Source: Planctomycetota bacterium
GTDB lineage: Bacteria; Planctomycetota; Planctomycetia; Planctomycetales; Planctomycetaceae
Direction of reading: 5' to 3'
NCBI GenBank assembly: GCA_003388505.1
Contig: QQVO01000019.1
Span: 62,001 to 126,000, forward strand
Length of the DNA stretch: 64,000 nucleotides
Below, in pieces: positions 7,360 through 15,907 of the stretch. Position numbers and translations under genes: made by a program. How positions within the stretch are numbered: the first letter of the stretch is position 1; each line of letters opens with the position of its first letter. Under the pieces are notes generated by a model that saw nothing but the letters and a program-made list of their open reading frames with translations, did not search any database and was not told the origin of the DNA.

Positions 7360-9789
7360 ATGCGATACGACTGGAGAGCTTGCTTACTCTGCTCACTCCT
7401 GGCCTGCCTGCTGCTCGCGGGTTGTCCGGGGTCTTCGGAGGAGAGTTCCAACCGTTCCAGCGGGGAGACATCGACGAAGGGCGCGAACGCCGACGACGGC
7501 ACAACAGCGGCGGCCGACCGGTCGGGCGAGGGTTGGCCAGAATACCCCGACGTGCCGTTCGTACCGATCATGGAAGAGGTGGACGGGATTCCGATCCCGA
7601 GGTTCGACCGACAGGAGACCGACTTCGAGGCTGGGGGGGAAGTTCCGGTCGACGTGGGGAATGAATTCGCAAAGGCCCACCCGGGCGAGCCGACGACGGG
7701 AGGTTGGCTGACGATCCGGCTGTCTTCCGAACCGGAGTCGCTGAACCCGATCGTCGAGACTTCGGCGGTGCAGACCTACATCATGGGGCCTGTCTCGGAT
7801 GCGCTGGCGACCCAGGATCCGGAGACATTCGAGTTCTTGCCGAAGCTGGCTCGGGAGTGGGTGATCGAGGACTCGATCAAGCTCGCGCCGGACTATCCCG
7901 GGCAGGAACGGCGAATCGCACAGGCCGACGCTGACCCGGCCCTGGAACTGGAAGTCACTTATGCGGCCGGAGACGACGAGGAGCCGTTGAGTGTGGAATT
8001 CCAGACGAGCGACGCCGAGGGATCGGCACTTGGCGAGGTGTGGGTGGGGCTGATGCCGGTCAATCTGGAGGAGATGCCGGGGGTTCCGACGACCGGCTAT
8101 CACTACTGGAGCGACGAGGAGGGCAAGCTTTCAGTGTCCGGAGTCGTGGACGGGACGTATCGAGTTCTGGTTGGAGCGGAGATCTACGGGAAGGCGACGC
8201 GCAACGACGACGGTTCGATCACGGTGAGGGCCGCGACGGAAGAGAATCCTCTGACCGAACGGCTGGCATCGGACGGGAACGACGCGCTGGAACTCGCCGA
8301 AGGGGAGTGGATCGACATCCAGGAACAGACGGTCTTCACGTATTACCTCCGCGACGAAGCCGCGTGGTCGGACGGGTCGCCGTTCACGTCGCAGGATCTG
8401 GAATTCGGGTACGCCGTGATCAACAACCCCTACGTGGACGGCGAGTCGCTGCGGATTTACTACCAGGACTTGACCGAATGCACTCCGCTGGGTCCGCAGA
8501 CGGTGCGGATGCGATACCGCCAGCAGTATTTCAAGGCGTTCGATTTCACCTACGGGCTGGCGGCCTATTCTCCCCCCTGGCATTTGTTTGAGCAGTTCTT
8601 CGCTGAGGAGGGGAAGACGCTGACGATGGAGCCGTTGACGCCTCAAGAGGAGGACGAGACAAAACAGGTCAGCGTGCACGGCCAGCAGTTCGGGAAGTTT
8701 TTCAACACCGATCCGCGGTACAACGAACGTCCGCTGGGAACGGGGCCGTATACGGTGGGAGACTGGGAGCGGGCCGACAAGGTGGAAGTCCTGCGGAACG
8801 AGGATTACTGGGACACCGAAGACGCGGGCTATCTCGATCGCATCATCTTCAAGTTCATCCCGGACAGCGTGACTGCGATGCAGGCCTTGCGGGCCGGCGA
8901 GATCGACTTTTTCTACGGCATGGAGGCGGAGCAATTCTTCGAGGATCTGAAAGGGCCGCCGGACTGGTTCAAGGGGCGGTACGTGAAGGCCTCCTGGTAC
9001 AGTCCCGGTTTCGCTTATGTCGGTTGGAACATGCTGCGGCCGAAGTTCCAGGACCGTCGCGTGCGACTGGCGCTGAAACTGCTGTTCGACACGGAGGAGT
9101 ACGTCGAGAAAAAGATCTACGGCGAGGCGGTGATTGTTTCGGGGAGTCAGTACTTCTTCGGTCCGGGCAACGATCCGACCCTCCGACCGATCGGATATGA
9201 CCCCGAGGCGGCCGCCGATCTTCTGGCCGACGCGGGGTGGGTCGACACCGACAACGACGGGATCCTCGACAAGGACGGGGAGCCGTTTGAGTTTGAGTAT
9301 CTGTTGCCTCCGGGGAGCACGGCTGCTGAGGAACAGGCGCAGCTCATCCAGCGGAACCTGAAGCAGGCGGGCATCAGGATGGAGGTCCGCACGTTTGAGT
9401 GGGCCTCATTTATCGAGAAGCTTCGCTCGAAGGACTTTGACGCCTGTCGGCTGGGATGGGCGCAGCCTCTTGAAAGCGACCCGTATCAGATCTGGCATGG
9501 ATCGCAGGCCGGGGCGGACAAGCGGGGCAGCAACCATGTTTCGTTCTCGGACCCGCTGGCGGACGAGCTGATCGAGATGCTGCGGCTGACTTTGGACGAA
9601 GAGAAACGGAAGCGGATTCACTGGTCGTTCCAGCGGATTCTGGATCGGGAGCAGCCGTACATGTTCCTGTATACGTCGAAGGATTTCGGCGCGTATCACC
9701 AGCGGTTTCAGGGGGTCAAATGGTATGCGCTTCGGCCGGGCTTCGACTTGCGGGAGTGGTATGTGCCGAAGGATCAGCAACAGCATTGA
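7360..9789 (+). CDS. ABC transporter substrate-binding lipoprotein, peptide family 5
   Basis: An 809-residue exported lipoprotein. The N-terminus has hydrophobic residues 8-20 and a lipobox ending LLLAGC, with C22 as the lipidated Cys. The body matches SBP_bac_5 (oligopeptide/dipeptide/nickel binding): LSSEPESLNPIV near the start, WSDGSPFTSQDLEF, TGPYTVGDWER and GWVDTDNDGILDKDGE. It is longer than typical members (about 500-600 residues) because of a Thr/Ser/Asp-rich linker after the Cys and an extra beta-rich segment at about residues 180-320. ATG 7360 is chosen with AGCGAGGG upstream; GTG 7327 in frame is less likely. First gene of an operon with two permeases. Confidence 0.88.
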   Translation: MRYDWRACLLCSLLACLLLAGCPGSSEESSNRSSGETSTKGANADDGTTAAADRSGEGWPEYPDVPFVPIMEEVDGIPIPRFDRQETDFEAGGEVPVDVGNEFAKAHPGEPTTGGWLTIRLSSEPESLNPIVETSAVQTYIMGPVSDALATQDPETFEFLPKLAREWVIEDSIKLAPDYPGQERRIAQADADPALELEVTYAAGDDEEPLSVEFQTSDAEGSALGEVWVGLMPVNLEEMPGVPTTGYHYWSDEEGKLSVSGVVDGTYRVLVGAEIYGKATRNDDGSITVRAATEENPLTERLASDGNDALELAEGEWIDIQEQTVFTYYLRDEAAWSDGSPFTSQDLEFGYAVINNPYVDGESLRIYYQDLTECTPLGPQTVRMRYRQQYFKAFDFTYGLAAYSPPWHLFEQFFAEEGKTLTMEPLTPQEEDETKQVSVHGQQFGKFFNTDPRYNERPLGTGPYTVGDWERADKVEVLRNEDYWDTEDAGYLDRIIFKFIPDSVTAMQALRAGEIDFFYGMEAEQFFEDLKGPPDWFKGRYVKASWYSPGFAYVGWNMLRPKFQDRRVRLALKLLFDTEEYVEKKIYGEAVIVSGSQYFFGPGNDPTLRPIGYDPEAAADLLADAGWVDTDNDGILDKDGEPFEFEYLLPPGSTAAEEQAQLIQRNLKQAGIRMEVRTFEWASFIEKLRSKDFDACRLGWAQPLESDPYQIWHGSQAGADKRGSNHVSFSDPLADELIEMLRLTLDEEKRKRIHWSFQRILDREQPYMFLYTSKDFGAYHQRFQGVKWYALRPGFDLREWYVPKDQQQH

Positions 9790-9982
9790 TTCGACGGCAG
9801 GCGGCAGCGGCATTCGTGAGGCGACTGTCGAGAGCTAACAACCATACCGGGTTTAACCTACTGCGCTGCTCAGCAGGAGCTTCGCCTTCCCGAGGCGCGG
9901 CTCGTGAGGCTTGGCCAGTTTGCAAGACTCGATCGTCCTTTGACAGCGCCGGGCGTGGGGACCACGACAGGGATGACGGCAC

Positions 9983-10993
9983 GTGTTTGAGTACCTCGTC
10001 AAGCGGTTGTTGATCATGATTCCGACGGTGTTCGGGATCATGGTCGTCTCATTCATCGTGGTCCAATCGGCTCCCGGCGATCCGGCTGCGCAGAAGTTCG
10101 GCGGCGCGGGGCAGGCCACGGCCGGACTCAACGCGGAGCGGGGCACGGAGGCGGCCGAGAAACGATTCCGCGAGAAATATCACCTGGATGAACCGCTCTA
10201 CGTGCAGTTCGGCTACTTCCTGCAGCGGTTCATCAAGTTCGACATGATTTATTTTCAGCAGGAGAAGCCGATCTGGCCCGATCTGCGGGACGCGATTCTG
10301 GTGACGGTGAAGATCAATCTGATCGTGTTCTTTCTGATCTACCTGATTGCGATTCCGATCGGAATCTACAGCGCCGCCTTCCCGCATACTCCGCTGGACA
10401 GGCTGACGACCGTAACGCTCTTCGTGCTGTACAGTCTGCCGTCGTTCTGGGCGGCGGAGATGCTGCGGATCTGGCTGACCGACAAGACGGGCGCGGTGTG
10501 GTTTCCGGTGATGGGGCTGCACTCGGACAACTGGCGGCAGATGTCAAGCATGGAACGGTTCCTGGACTACCTGCATCACATCGTGCTGCCGGTGACGTGC
10601 CTGACCTACGCCGGGCTGGCGTACATCAGCCGTCAGATGCGGGCCGGGATGCTGGAAGTGATCCGGCAGGACTACATCCGCACGGCGCGGGCCAAGGGGT
10701 GCAGCAAACCGCGGGTGATTCTGGTGCACGCGCTGCGCAACGGCCTGTTTCCGATCATCACGCTGTTCGCGTCGCTGCTGCCGTTTCTGATCGGGGGCAG
10801 CGTGATTATCGAGACGATCTTTTCGATTCCGGGAATGGGGCGGTTCGCGTTTGAGGGGATGCTGCGGCGCGAATACGACCAGGTGATGACGACGCTGACT
10901 CTCTCGGCAGTGATGACGCTGCTGGGGATTCTGATTTCGGACATCGCGTACGTGCTGGTCAATCCGCAAGTGACTTTTGACGAACGGAGCTGA
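9983..10993 (+). CDS. ABC transporter permease, DppB/OppB type
   Basis: A 336-residue inner-membrane permease. The N-terminus VKRLLIMIPTVFGIMVVSFIV and the GDPA motif right after TM1 are typical of DppB/OppB. The C-terminal half has the EAA loop that contacts the ATPase (DYIRTARAKGCSKPRVILVH), followed by ALRNGLFPIIT and the final IETIFSIPGMG. It starts at GTG 9983. It lies 193 nt after the lipoprotein gene and 6 nt before the partner permease, so the three genes probably work as one importer. No ATPase gene is in the cluster; a shared ATPase elsewhere is inferred. Confidence 0.9.
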   Translation: MFEYLVKRLLIMIPTVFGIMVVSFIVVQSAPGDPAAQKFGGAGQATAGLNAERGTEAAEKRFREKYHLDEPLYVQFGYFLQRFIKFDMIYFQQEKPIWPDLRDAILVTVKINLIVFFLIYLIAIPIGIYSAAFPHTPLDRLTTVTLFVLYSLPSFWAAEMLRIWLTDKTGAVWFPVMGLHSDNWRQMSSMERFLDYLHHIVLPVTCLTYAGLAYISRQMRAGMLEVIRQDYIRTARAKGCSKPRVILVHALRNGLFPIITLFASLLPFLIGGSVIIETIFSIPGMGRFAFEGMLRREYDQVMTTLTLSAVMTLLGILISDIAYVLVNPQVTFDERS

Positions 10994-10999
10994 CCGATT

Positions 11000-12616
11000 G
11001 TGACGACCTCCGGCCCGACACCACCGGCCGAACCGCGGCCGCCGGCCGTCGCTGAAGAGCGGCCGAACCAGGGCCAGTGGGCGCTGATCGTCCGCGAGTT
11101 CCGGAAGCGGCGTCTGGCGGTGATTTCGCTGTGGATCATCGCGCTGCTGGTGACGACGAGCGTGTTTGCGCCGTTTCTCGCGAACGATCGCCCGATCACT
11201 TACGTGGGTTTTAACCGGTTCGACTATTCCGAGTCATTCCGAACGATCCGCGCCCTGTTGAACGAGCTGGCGGCGGCGGACGAAGATGCGGTGCGGACGC
11301 CCGAGGAGACCCGCGCGATTATTGGAGTGCATCTCAGCGCGATGGCGGGTCAGGTCGACGACGAGACGAGCGCGAGCTTGAAGGAGTTTCGCACCCAACT
11401 GAATGACGCGCTCGAATTCGAAGACCAGGAGTCGCGATCGGGGAATATCCGGGCACTGCAGAGTGAGATGCGCTCCAGATTCGGCCCGCGGAATGCGGAG
11501 TTCGTCAGTCGGCGGCATTATCCGGTGATTGCTTCGCTGACGATGGTGGACGCCGGTTTCATGGCGCTGAATCTCCTCTTTCTCACTGCGCCGCTGTGGC
11601 GATGGGTGGTGAGAAGAGTTGTCCGGAGCGCGAATCCTCTGCGGACTCAGTGGCGAGTGACTCTCGCCCTGTTTTTCGTATTGCCGCTGGCGTCGGCGCT
11701 GATCTGGAAATCGGCTGTGCCGGAGCGGGTGGATCGCACGCGGTATAAACAGTTCGCGGATGCTGCTGACTCGGAGGGGACGGCGCAGGTGCATTACGAG
11801 TCGGTGGTCTGGCCGCCGATTCCGTATGGACTGGATGAGGACAACCTCGATGCGAAGCATCTGCCCCCGGCGTGGTGGGACACTGCGGACGCAGCGGAGA
11901 GTGCAGCCGAGAGTCCTTCCGTTCTGAATGCGCCCCACTGGCTGGGGACGGACGGGATCGGGCGGGACATTCTGTGCCGGATGATCTGGGGCGGGCGCGT
12001 GAGCCTGGCGGTGGGGATCGTGGCGGTGTCGATCTATGTGACGATCGGAGTCATTGTGGGATCGATTGCGGGCTACTTTCGCGGCGCGGCCGACATCATC
12101 ATTTCTCGGGTGATCGAAGTTGTGATCTGCTTTCCGAGTTTCTTTCTGATTCTGACGATCATCGCGTTCATCGGTCCGAGCATTTTCAACATCATGGCGG
12201 TGATTGGCCTGATCGGGTGGACGGGCGTGGCGCGTCTGGTGCGGGGCGAGTTCCTGCGGTTGGGCGAGCAGGACTTTGTGCAGGCAGGGCGGGCGCTGGG
12301 ATACAAGCCGCATCGCATCATCTTTCGACACGTCCTGCCGAACGCGATGGCGCCCGTGCTGGTGGCGGCGACGTTTGGAATCGCCGGGGCGATTCTGACG
12401 GAGAGCGGGCTGTCGTTTCTGGGGTTCGGGATTACGGTGCCGACGCCGTCGTGGGGGGGGATTCTTTCGAACGGGCGGGAGAATATCTTTCGGGCTCCGT
12501 GGATGATCTATTTCCCAGGGTTTGCGATCTTCATCACGATCACGTGCTACAACCTGGTCGGCGAGGCGTTTCGGGACGCGGCTGATCCCCGGTTGCGTGA
12601 CGGGGGGCGGGCGTAG
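11000..12616 (+). CDS. ABC transporter permease, DppC/OppC type with large insert
   Basis: A 538-residue partner permease (usual length about 300). TM1 lies at about residues 36-55 after a Pro-rich N-terminus. The core permease resumes near residue 312 with APHWLGTDGIGRDILCRM, the conserved GTDxxGRD segment. The EAA loop is RAGRALGYKPHRIIFRHVLPN, and the protein ends GLSFLGFGIT..PSWG. Between TM1 and the core there is an insert of roughly 250 residues carrying a charged region and two extra hydrophobic segments (about 190-212 and 222-240). GTG start 6 nt after the dppB-like stop. The insert may be periplasmic and interact with the unusually long lipoprotein; that is inference. Confidence 0.88.
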   Translation: MTTSGPTPPAEPRPPAVAEERPNQGQWALIVREFRKRRLAVISLWIIALLVTTSVFAPFLANDRPITYVGFNRFDYSESFRTIRALLNELAAADEDAVRTPEETRAIIGVHLSAMAGQVDDETSASLKEFRTQLNDALEFEDQESRSGNIRALQSEMRSRFGPRNAEFVSRRHYPVIASLTMVDAGFMALNLLFLTAPLWRWVVRRVVRSANPLRTQWRVTLALFFVLPLASALIWKSAVPERVDRTRYKQFADAADSEGTAQVHYESVVWPPIPYGLDEDNLDAKHLPPAWWDTADAAESAAESPSVLNAPHWLGTDGIGRDILCRMIWGGRVSLAVGIVAVSIYVTIGVIVGSIAGYFRGAADIIISRVIEVVICFPSFFLILTIIAFIGPSIFNIMAVIGLIGWTGVARLVRGEFLRLGEQDFVQAGRALGYKPHRIIFRHVLPNAMAPVLVAATFGIAGAILTESGLSFLGFGITVPTPSWGGILSNGRENIFRAPWMIYFPGFAIFITITCYNLVGEAFRDAADPRLRDGGRA

Positions 12617-12929
12617 CGCTCCAGCGGCTGCGAGTGAGGGTGGGTTCGGACGGATCCGCCGGCTGACGCCTGGCGGCTCGTCTTGGTTGGGGCGTTGCTC
12701 TCGGGGGAGTGCTGGGTACCGGGCTTCGAAGGCCGGTGTCCGGGAAGCAGAACGCTCCCTGCGGGTCGCGGCTGAACGGATATTTCAAACCGGGTTGGTT
12801 ATTGCGGAATGGAGCGCTGTGGCTGCTGTGATGGACGGTTGCGTGGGAGGGTGTTTATTCTTGGGGCTGGAGCGAACAGCGGTTTTCGCCTTCGCGTGCG
12901 AATTGACGACTCATACCTGGAGGATTGGA
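12617..12929. other. intergenic gap with one dispersed repeat copy
   Basis: Between the permease and the HMA protein. The only structure seen is a copy of a repeat with core CTGCGGGTCGCGGCT (about 12753-12776), also found near 13484 and 18971. A GGAGG Shine-Dalgarno for the next gene lies at 12919-12923. Confidence 0.6.
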
Positions 12930-13457
12930 ATGCGTATCGCCAGCCTTGTGTTGATGGGTGTTGTGGGATTGATGGGAATTGCTTCGGCCGGTGAAGTTGA
13001 AGTGAAGGGGGTGCATGTGTGCTGTGGCGCGTGTGTGAAGGGGGTGGAGAGTGCGCTAAAGGATGTGGAGGGGGTTTCGGGCGTGAACTGCGACCGCGCG
13101 GCGAAGACGGTTGTGTTCGAGGCGGATGACGCGGACGCGGCGGCGGCCGGGATTGAGGCGCTGGCGAAGGGTGGTTTTCACGGGACAGCCGCGCACGAGG
13201 GTGAGGCGATTGAGTTCCCCGACTCGGGGGCGAAAGAGGACGCCAAGGCGAACGAGATTACGCTGACGAACGTGCATCTCTGCTGCGCAGCTTGCGTGAA
13301 GGCTGTGGATGCGGCGGTCAAGGACATCGAGGGGGTCAGCGAGGCCGTCTGCGACCGGGATGAGTCGACGGTCAAGGTCTCCGGCGAGAATGTGAGTGTG
13401 GAGGCGGTGGTGAAGGCGTTGAACGATTCGGGCTTTCACGCGACCGTGGCGGATTGA
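12930..13457 (+). CDS. exported tandem heavy-metal-associated (HMA) domain protein
   Basis: A 175-residue protein: signal peptide at residues 1-20 (ending GIASA), then two HMA-like ferredoxin folds at about 22-84 and 108-172. Each carries a Cys-Cys-X-X-Cys site (C31-C32-C35 and C118-C119-C122) where cytosolic copper chaperones have GMTCxxC. The two halves are clear repeats of each other (both have VKxVxxAxKDxEGVS and CDR). A role in binding or moving a soft metal such as Cu in the periplasm is inferred; mercury-binding MerP-like function is an alternative. The ATG at 12930 has GGAGG 6 nt upstream. Repeat copies flank the gene on both sides. Confidence 0.8.
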   Translation: MRIASLVLMGVVGLMGIASAGEVEVKGVHVCCGACVKGVESALKDVEGVSGVNCDRAAKTVVFEADDADAAAAGIEALAKGGFHGTAAHEGEAIEFPDSGAKEDAKANEITLTNVHLCCAACVKAVDAAVKDIEGVSEAVCDRDESTVKVSGENVSVEAVVKALNDSGFHATVAD

Positions 13458-13483
13458 GGCGGGGGCGCAGCAGATGACGAGTA

Positions 13484-13513
13484 GCGCTCCCCTGCGGGTC
13501 GCGGCTACACGGA
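13484..13513. repeat. dispersed repeat copy (core CTGCGGGTCGCGGCT)
   Basis: GCGCTCCCCTGCGGGTCGCG followed by GCTA. The same string occurs at 18971-18994 and, with one base missing, at 12753-12776. All three copies lie just outside coding regions; this one abuts the stop codon of the transglutaminase gene. Confidence 0.6.
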
Positions 13514-15859
13514 TTAGCTGGGTGGGTGTGCACGCTCGGGGGGCGCTTTTCTTCGGGAGCGGAAGTCCTGGAGCGTCCGTTCGTAGTCTTGAAGGAGTTC
13601 GTCGACTTCGGTCTGCTCTTCCCTGCCGAGGGTCTTTCCGCCAAAGCGTACGGCGTAGAAGTAGTCTGTCAGTCTGACCGGGATTCCGTCGGGCGGGACG
13701 GCGTCAACGGGTTGCCCCGCCAGGCTGTCGTGAACTTCGTGCGCGAATTCCTGTTGGGTTTCGAAGGACGTGCGGTGGAATCCGGCGCGGGCCGAGAGGC
13801 GGCAGAACCGTTCGTAAAACGGGATGGACCTGGAGCGCGTTTCGGCGTCGATCCGTCTCTTGCCGAAGCGGACAAGGCCGGCAAGTTTGCGAATCAGGGC
13901 GTTTAATCCGAAGGCGAGCAACAGCAGGAGGGCGACGGTGAGTCCGCCGCGCCAACTGAGCCATTCCTGCGGCGAACTGGCGAGTCTCCTGAGAAACCCG
14001 GTGAAACGCGAGGCGGTGCCGCGCAAGTCGCTGAGGGCGTCCCAGGACGTCTGAAAGCCGTCTCTGAGGGGTGAATAGATGAGTCGATTCTGTTCGGCTT
14101 GTGAGAGCCGGACGCCGCGGTTCCAGAGGGCGCCCCAGCGACTGGTGAGGTTTTCGAGCGCTGAGGTTTCGGTGACCTGGGCGGCAATGCTTTCACTGCG
14201 GCCCGCGGGGGTCGGGTCGAGGGGTTGCCACTTCCCGTCGATGAAGGCCTCGACCCAGGCGTGGGCGTGGAGTTGACGCACCTCGTAGCGGCCGGTGGCG
14301 GAATTGAGCTGTCCGCCCTTGAAGCCGCTGATCATGCGGGAGGGGATGTTCTGGCTTCTGAGCATGATGGTGAGGGCGGATGCGAAGTACTCGCAGTGGC
14401 CCTGTTTGCGATTGATCAGGAAATCGACCAGCGGGTCGACGCCGGGATCCTGTATGGAGAGGTCGAGCGAGTACGAGAATTCGCTTGAGTTCTGCAGGAA
14501 GGCGAGCATGCGTTGCGCTTTCTCGCCGTCGGAGAGTGGTTGGGCGGCAGCCGTCTCTTGCAGGAGTTCTTCGGTAATGCGGGTGATCGGGCGGAGTTCG
14601 GCGCGGGGATAGACGAGGCAGATCTCCCGGTAGACGCGATTCACGCCGCGATCCCACGGATCCCGACGCGACGAGTAGGCGATGTAATCGAATTCCTCGG
14701 ATGTGTCGGCGTCCGGATCTCTCCGATAGGTATTGGCGTTGTTTTCCGTTTCAATCCGGATACCCGGTTCTTCGGGGACGCAGGTGACGACGTGGCCGGC
14801 GCCGAAGATGATGGGTGTTCCGACCGGTTGCAGGCGGATTCTCTGCTCCAACGTGTCGCGTTCCGAGACGCGGCGGCGGGCGCGGTTCCAGGAAAAGCGG
14901 GACTCGCGAAACCAGCGGCCGTTCTCGTAGCTCTCGAGTACCTGACCTCGAATCAGAGGTTCCGCTCCTCCGAGTTCGCGTTCGTAATCTTCGGTGTCGA
15001 TCGGTTGTCTCGTCGCCTCGTCGAAGAGTTCAATCTCCAACACGAGGTCGTCGCTTTCGAGGATTTCTCCCATGTCTCCGAGAGTCACCTGCTCGGTGAA
15101 TCCCGTGAGCGGGCGGGTTCCTGCGAGTGGAGAATTGTCAAACAACTGCACCCGAGACACCCAGACGCGCGGGATCAGGAGGAAGAAGAGGGTCGTGATC
15201 GCGAGTGAAACGAGAGTTGTGACGGCGGCCCCTCCGGTAAACCGCCAGCCGATCAGACGGTCTTTGGCATCGTAGGGCGCTGCGCTGTCGACTTCGCTCG
15301 ATGCGGCGCCGAATGACGGCGCGAATCTGCGCAAGTGCTCGTCGCGTCCGCTGCGCGCGGCGGGTTGTTCATCACGCGCTCCGCCGGTGACCGTGAGGAC
15401 GGCGCGGTGGATCGTGAAGAGTCCCAGGGTCCATAGGGCGAGCGCAGCGTACGCCACCAGGGCGGCGCCGAACCAGCCGGAGTTGGTCAACAGCGCCGCG
15501 ATGGCGAGTTGCAGGACGCTCAGACCGATGAGCATCCAGTAGCGCCGCGTCAGTTTTTTCTGCAGGAGAAAGATCCACGCGAGATAGAACAGCAGGTGCG
15601 CCGGCGCAAGCAGACGGGCTTCGATATCTCCCAGAAGCAGTTCGGCCGTCGCCGCACTGAGTGCGAGCAGGCCGAGCAAGAGCGAGGTCTTCGGTCCGAT
15701 GCCGGGACTTCCCTTCTGATCGACGGCCAGCCAGGAGAAAACGGCGATCGGAATCGTGATGGCGGCGAGCGGACTTCCTTCTGCGGCGGCAAAGGTGACG
15801 GCCGCCAGGCAGAGCAGGAGCAGCATGCTCAGTTGGAAACGAAATCGCAACGACTCCAC
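13514..15859 (-). CDS. TgpA-like transglutaminase membrane protein (DUF3488-transglutaminase-DUF4129)
   Basis: A 781-residue membrane protein. The N-terminal part (about 1-250) has five or six membrane segments of the DUF3488/TgpA-N type. A periplasmic transglutaminase-like domain holds the triad: C489 (GHCEYFASA), then His in LHAHAWVEAF and Asp in PLDPTP. One more membrane segment follows at about residues 630-650, then a DUF4129-like cytoplasmic tail. It starts at GTG 15859 with GAGGAG about 8 nt upstream. The DUF58 gene is 48 nt upstream on the same strand, the usual partner. The MoxR ATPase normally found with this pair is not next to it. Function is thought to be envelope protein maturation; the substrate is unknown. 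Confidence 0.9.
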   Translation of the reverse strand: MESLRFRFQLSMLLLLCLAAVTFAAAEGSPLAAITIPIAVFSWLAVDQKGSPGIGPKTSLLLGLLALSAATAELLLGDIEARLLAPAHLLFYLAWIFLLQKKLTRRYWMLIGLSVLQLAIAALLTNSGWFGAALVAYAALALWTLGLFTIHRAVLTVTGGARDEQPAARSGRDEHLRRFAPSFGAASSEVDSAAPYDAKDRLIGWRFTGGAAVTTLVSLAITTLFFLLIPRVWVSRVQLFDNSPLAGTRPLTGFTEQVTLGDMGEILESDDLVLEIELFDEATRQPIDTEDYERELGGAEPLIRGQVLESYENGRWFRESRFSWNRARRRVSERDTLEQRIRLQPVGTPIIFGAGHVVTCVPEEPGIRIETENNANTYRRDPDADTSEEFDYIAYSSRRDPWDRGVNRVYREICLVYPRAELRPITRITEELLQETAAAQPLSDGEKAQRMLAFLQNSSEFSYSLDLSIQDPGVDPLVDFLINRKQGHCEYFASALTIMLRSQNIPSRMISGFKGGQLNSATGRYEVRQLHAHAWVEAFIDGKWQPLDPTPAGRSESIAAQVTETSALENLTSRWGALWNRGVRLSQAEQNRLIYSPLRDGFQTSWDALSDLRGTASRFTGFLRRLASSPQEWLSWRGGLTVALLLLLAFGLNALIRKLAGLVRFGKRRIDAETRSRSIPFYERFCRLSARAGFHRTSFETQQEFAHEVHDSLAGQPVDAVPPDGIPVRLTDYFYAVRFGGKTLGREEQTEVDELLQDYERTLQDFRSRRKAPPERAHPPS

Positions 15860-15907
15860 TGCGCAGGTCTCCTCAAGCTCGTTTTGATGTTCTGGAGTTC
15901 GACGACA

